A model generated the notes under the pieces. It was not told where the DNA came from. It ran no database searches and was given only the letters and a program-made list of their open reading frames with translations. A DNA stretch of 64,000 nt. Source: Daphnia carinata. Lineage: Eukaryota > Arthropoda > Branchiopoda > Diplostraca > Daphniidae. Within the stretch, counting starts at the first letter, position 1, and the number at the start of each line of letters is the position of its first letter. The DNA is taken from the NCBI RefSeq assembly GCF_022539665.2, contig NC_081339.1, positions 7,561,367 to 7,625,366 of the forward strand, written 5' to 3'. Below, piece by piece: positions 59,484-64,000 of this stretch. The position numbers were made by a program, and so were the translations under genes.

Positions 59484-60867
59484 TTATACTGTTGACCAGG
59501 TGCATGATAGCTGATCAGAATTTGAACTGCTGGCGAGGGACTTGATAATCATCGTGTTATCCACCGTAGTGTACGCTTGATTTGCGACTGGCGGATTCGC
59601 GATTATGCTTGTTCCATTCAAATCTAGGACCTGTAGAGCATATAATAAACTTAAAGCAACAAATCAATCAAAAACAGATTAACACTATTGGTTGCAGTGA
59701 TGGGTAGTTTGTCTGATTCATCGTAATACAACAGATATTACCGTGACGTAGGTACCAGTTGAAGCGGTGACTGACGTACACACAAGTCGAATTCTGCTAC
59801 CTGGGGCTACTGTTATGGAGAGACATTGCTCCACCTGTGTCCCAGGATTTCTAATAGTTGCGTATGTTCCAGTTGCTGCCGTCGATGTCGTTGAGCAAGT
59901 CACTACCGGGGAACAGGAAAGTGTTTTGTTATTAATGCAATCAGTTGTGGTTAATTCTTGAAATGACGTCTTTCTTTTTTACTCGGCATCATTGTTGTTG
60001 TAGTCGTTGTGGTTGTTGTCGTAGTTGTAGTTGTAGTCGTTGTGGATGTTGTCGTTGTAGTTGGTGTCGTCGTTGTTGTTGGTGTCGTCGTTGTTGTTGG
60101 TGTTGTCGTCGTTGTGGGGGTCGTTGTTGTTGTAGGTGTGGTTGTCGTCGTTGAAGTTGTTGTTGATGTGGTCGAGGTCGTCGTTGCATCCTCCGTCGGC
60201 ACGAATGATGAAAATGAAATGAGACCTAACTTGCCAAATGCTAGGCCGATTGAACCCAAAATAAAACTGGCTTTCCATATCTTCTTCTTCTTTTCATCGA
60301 AGGTAACTAATATAGCCGGTAGAAACTTGTGACAATTTTTATAAATAGCTGCGCTTAACGAAATCCAAACAAACCTTCGTTACAATCATCAGGGTTGCCA
60401 TCAGAGTAATACGCATCGGGATCGTGCAGATAGTCGACGCCTTCCTCGTGAGTATGGCCTGTGTTAACAGCTTGTTGCTGCGAATATGTTCGGTCGTAAC
60501 GGTAAGGTCTGACATTGGGTATTTCGTGTCTAATTTTTGGCTCTATCTGCGGCTTACCGACCCCGAGAAAAACAATTCGAGGGTTAATAGGCTGGTAATC
60601 AATGTCGTTTCTCTTACTGGGCATATCGTTCTTTGATCGTTCCAAGCTTCCTCTTCGTCGAGTCATCCTCCATTGCGAGGACAACAATAGAGAAGGCAAG
60701 AATAGCTAAATCGAAAATTGACAATGTCACGTTAGAGGAATCTTTGATTGGCACTTGGTTTTGGGTACATCCCTAAGAATTGAAATGAAGCTGGAAGAAG
60801 AAAACATGTACGTTACCAGCAGAGCAGCAAAAAGAACAGCACGATTCACTATGTAGACGTTTTGCAT
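59484..60867 (-). CDS. Secreted protein with C-terminal CUB-like domain
   Basis: Exons are 60817-60867, 60375-60705, 59742-59956 and 59484-59630 (247 residues); all junction phases agree. A long signal peptide (AVLFAALLLFLPSLLLSS) is followed by a basic, Pro/Tyr-containing region (MTRRRGSLERSKND; PYRYDRTYSQQQ) and, from about residue 125, a Cys-containing region. This has the look of a CUB domain: GTYATIRNPG, CLSITVAPGSRIRLVC, TMIIKSLA, and a final LSCTW. CUB domains mediate extracellular protein or carbohydrate binding. A Thr-coding triplet repeat falls inside intron 2 (59957-60374). It could be an alternative exon, but its Thr-rich frame does not match the flanking phases. The first donor of that intron (GTTTGT) is weak. 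The role is unknown. Confidence 0.65.
59990..60185 (+). repeat. GTT/GTC/GTG triplet repeat
   Basis: About 195 bp of imperfect GTN triplets are present (ACN on the minus strand). On the minus strand this reads as Thr/Pro-rich, Asn/Asp-rich or Gln/Arg-rich in the three frames. It lies within the predicted second intron of the CUB-like gene. Confidence 0.9.
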
Positions 60868-61569
60868 AATGTAGTAAAACTAACACACGATGGGCAGTGA
60901 TGTGAACAGAATGAAAATTTTCATTTAAGTACTGATATTCTTAAGTTTCTTTCTACGGCTTCTATATGTTGTATTACTATGACGGAATGATTGGGACAGG
61001 TTTTTGCTACTTTACTGATGGCGACATCGCATGAGACTGATATAGAAGTCATCTCATCATCACACAACACCGGAGCAGTGAAGCCGCTGGCTCTTCCTTG
61101 GTGTACAGTGCTAACGAAACGGAACTAAACGTTAACAGCATGCTTCTTGTTAAAGCTAGCTGTAGAGGACACTCGTCCCAGGATGTAACACACATCCACT
61201 GTCGAAGCAACTGCTATTGTTCTGTAAATACAAAAAGCGTAGGGGCATTGCTTGGCTATACATCATCTTTAGTAAGAACTCTTTGTCGACATGCACGTTG
61301 TTATCTGCTAATCACTGTTGTTTTTAGTTTGAAAATAATATAGGGCAACCAGCTCTTCATAATATGCCTGCCTGAGTGTTCTGTGGTTGGTATTTCAGAG
61401 CTTGATTCTTCATACCTGTTTTCTTGGATATTTCCTCATTCCTTAATCAGTTTCTTTTCAATCTTCAAAGTTCAAAATCAATTTAAATTAAACCAATCAA
61501 AATTTAATTCTCATGCGTTTTTGCCTAGAATTGGGATAGATTTGACAATGGTGCATGTTTCCTAAATCA
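60868..61569. other. Divergent intergenic region
   Basis: About 700 bp separate the CUB-like gene (minus) and the mRpS31 gene (plus), so it must hold both promoters. No clear TATA box is seen on the mRpS31 side, as is usual for a housekeeping gene. Confidence 0.45.
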
Positions 61570-62964
61570 ATGGCGACTTCCATACGAAACACAAAAATGT
61601 TATTGCGGCGAGCCTTTAGGTAATTTGTATTGGTTCTTTGGTTTAGAAATGCTTTTGTATGCCATGTAATTTTCTCATTGTACAGCGTAAAAAGAAATGA
61701 AATACTAGCTAGAAATTTGTGCTTTACAAGAACATTGAACGCGAATGAAGACCAAGATGAGTCGAAGAAAGTCGTCGCAGAAAAAAAGAACAAGGCAGAA
61801 TTGAAAGAAGCTAAACAAAAAGAAGCTAAAGCTAAATTAAACATGTTGTTGGAATCTATGAGCAAGGTATTAAGTTGAAGTTAGGTTTACATGGTTGATT
61901 TTAATTTAGTTTGCTTTTAGACTACACAAAAAGAATATCCTACGGAATCTAAATTGTCTTTAGCAACACCAAAAATTAGGGCTAAACCTGCTAAACCTGT
62001 TAAACGACAGATCGTTAACACTAAAATAGGTAAGTTATTTTTTTTCCTTAATATTTGCAATTTGTCATATAATGATGCATGTGGTACACTAATCTAGTCG
62101 ATTTTCACAGAACCTGAAATGCTGCAGGCAGTGGAAGATGTTTCAAATATATTAAGCAGAGAAAAGGAAGCATTGAAAAACAGTCTAATTGAGAAACTTG
62201 AGGCTGTAGCAGATGAAAGTGAAAGGGCCAGATTAGAGCCATTCAAACCAAACAAACAGAAAACAGAAGATCTTAACAGTTTATTGAACACCTTAAAAGT
62301 AGATGCCAAGAAGCCAAAAAACAAACCTCCAGCACCCAAGCTAGCTCCAGTGTAAGTTGTCTTGTTTTTAAAGGAAACTATATTTTCACACAGACTAACA
62401 TCAATTTGGGTTGCAGAAAAATTGAAGATATATATGGTGCCCAACCAAGTGGGATATTTAGTAAAGCGCATTTCATAGAAGAATCTTCGGCAGGTTCCGG
62501 GTTGGCGACTTGGGATACGCTGTATGAGAAAGAACTTGAACTTGCCGTTACACATCCGCCTGCCAATGGTTTCCAGCAAATGATCCAATGGACCAAGCAA
62601 GGAAAAGTGTGGCAGTTCCCTATTGATAATGAGCAAGGTATTCGAGTTTTGCATACCATGGTTTAAAAACGTACTAACAGTTTATTGACGATCAGGTTTG
62701 GATGAAGAAGCTCAAGTCGGATTCCACGAGCATGTATTTTTGGAACCCCATTTGAAGCCATGGTGTCCAAGGCGAGGACCAGTGCGCCATTTTATGGAGC
62801 TTGTCGTCGTTGGTTTGAGTAAAAACCCTTACTTAACTGTGGCACAGAAAAAGGAACACATAAACTGGTTTCGAGACTTTTTCGAAGCCAAACGCAGTAT
62901 CCTTATCGACACTGGAGCAATCCCTGATATAACGACGAAGTCCTCTCCTTCTTTATCAACCTAA
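61570..62964 (+). CDS. mRpS31: Mitochondrial ribosomal protein S31
   Basis: This is a component of the mitochondrial small ribosomal subunit (mS31 family), needed for translation in the mitochondrial matrix. Six exons are 61570-61619, 61686-61866, 61921-62029, 62111-62351, 62417-62637 and 62696-62964; phases agree throughout and give 356 residues, near the metazoan length. The N-terminus ([16 protein letters not shown]) is basic and fits a mitochondrial targeting peptide. A charged, coiled-coil-like middle ([16 protein letters not shown]) follows. The C-terminal half carries the family signature: [59 protein letters not shown] and [16 protein letters not shown] chose the ATG at 61570 because it joins in phase and supplies the targeting peptide. 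The gene is intact. Confidence 0.95.
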
Positions 62965-64000
62965 GTGGATGTGGTTTCCTGGAATATAGTCAACGTTTGT
63001 GTTACTTAAATGCTTTCCAACTTACCTTTTAGCGCAGCTGCGATAAAATGCGAAGATGGGTGCAACTACTGCAGGATAAGATTCAAGCTCTATTTCTCAT
63101 TGCTCAAGTGCTGTACTTGTTATGGCGAAATGGATATCTTAAGTAGAAGAATTTAAACCAGATGAATGGAGCAACTCCTCAGGTACACTCACCACCCTGT
63201 ACTGTTTTCTTTGAATTGGATTCGGGACTTGGGTCAAGTTTTTGGTGAAAATTCTCGTAATTTTATAGCATTTAATATGCTAAAAATTAAGTACTATCAA
63301 TTGCAGAGATTGAACTTTCATACCAGGTTAATTTGTAAACAAGCTCTCATAATTTGGAAATTGGTTTTAAATCGTGTGTGGTCCTTTACACACGAGTACA
63401 CATTTTCGAAAAGACTGCCATTAATGGAAACCGAGTCCGTGGCGGCGCTATAGACTTTCACACAACAAGACGCGCATAGCTTTTCACACGACAAATGATA
63501 GCAAGATCCGAAATGCGCAATACTTTCGCTTAAATTAAAAGGCAATATAAGACATTGCCCTCGATCGTATGGTAGGTACAATAACAGTCCGAAGCTGATG
63601 CCGAGAAGTGCATGTGATCATGTATATCCGTTGAGGAAAAATAGGAGACGGAAACCTTGAAAAACTTTATGGTGGTAATTGTGGCTATTGCCACAAATCG
63701 ATAGAGTGAACCCAAGGGTGCAGTGCTTTGCCGAAGCTATACACCACATTGCTAATCGGATGTGCACCGAATTATCTCTCCTGAGTTGGAAGGCAGTCTG
63801 AGAGGGAAACATGGTTAGTGAGATAAAGTCTTCAATAGCCTGGGTTTCCTGATTCGCTGTTTGAGCGAAAATCGGTTTTTGTTTGAGATTACAATAATCG
63901 GAGACCAGTATAATGCGATTTGCGAAAAAAAAATGTACGTTTTTCAAAGACAATTTGCAAAGCATTTCACCAATCTACTGCCGTTGAACAGTTTTTATAG
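62965..64000. other. Downstream flank, no recognised gene
   Basis: This is the 3' flank of mRpS31. A frame at 63166-63453 (95 codons, plus) and minus-strand frames near 63318-63965 have no recognised motif or splice support. A small open frame at 63048 is listed separately. Confidence 0.4.
63048..63146 (+). CDS. Possible small open reading frame, 32 residues
   Basis: An ATG at 63048 (AAAATGC) opens 32 codons ending at TAG. The peptide has basic ends around a hydrophobic core (ALFLIAQVLYLLW) that could span a membrane. It begins 84 bp after the mRpS31 stop, so it may simply lie in that gene's 3' UTR. Nothing beyond composition supports translation. Confidence 0.15.
   Translation: MRRWVQLLQDKIQALFLIAQVLYLLWRNGYLK

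Noticed and set aside
59951-60259. Thr/Pro-rich frame as a separate mucin gene
   Set aside because: It is a translated triplet repeat. Two other frames are also open, and the flanking exon phases are satisfied only when it is treated as intronic.

Overview
The window looks like nuclear DNA of an arthropod, most likely a branchiopod crustacean of the Daphnia type. This rests on four things: compact multi-exon genes with short introns (mostly 50-90 bp) and GT-AG borders, a metazoan mitochondrial ribosomal protein gene (mRpS31-like), an arthropod-style group III secreted phospholipase A2 with a long propeptide, and many TATA-driven genes for small secreted proteins. The species assignment is inference. 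No bacterial, viral or organellar genes were seen.

Layout. Positions 1 to about 25.0 kb are almost free of recognisable genes: A/T homopolymers, purine-rich tracts, two long G runs and many TATATA steps. Only three weak candidate coding exons (1376-1586, 23092-23269, 23544-23584) stand out, because their phases and splice sites fit together. From 25.2 to 29.95 kb lies an AT-rich satellite of about 177-bp units, bounded by an inverted pair of roughly 168-bp arms. This looks like a non-autonomous inverted-repeat transposon with an expanded internal array.

From 31.2 to 37.1 kb two unrelated phospholipase genes sit on the minus strand. One is a secreted group III phospholipase A2 with two alternative catalytic-core exons; the other is a phospholipase B-like lysosomal hydrolase. 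From 38.2 to 41.1 kb are two genes for secreted low-complexity (Ala/Tyr/Pro- and Pro-rich) proteins.

The most unusual part is 42.5-56.6 kb: eight paralogous genes (six minus, then two plus, head-to-head) for a secreted family I do not recognise. Each protein has a signal peptide, a variable aromatic/Pro-rich N-terminus, a Ser/Thr-rich strand-like module ending in Cys plus an Arg-rich furin-type site, an acidic linker, and a second Ser/Thr-rich module ending at the extreme C-terminus in C-x-P-x-G-x-x-x-C. Exon phases, TATA boxes and, in the minus-strand copies, a 5' UTR intron are shared. I infer a co-regulated, locally amplified family of processed extracellular proteins.

Downstream are tRNA-derived SINE heads and minisatellites (58.0-58.7 kb), a gene for a secreted protein with a CUB-like domain (59.5-60.9 kb, minus), and a complete six-exon mRpS31 gene (61.6-63.0 kb, plus). 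The last kilobase holds no recognised gene.
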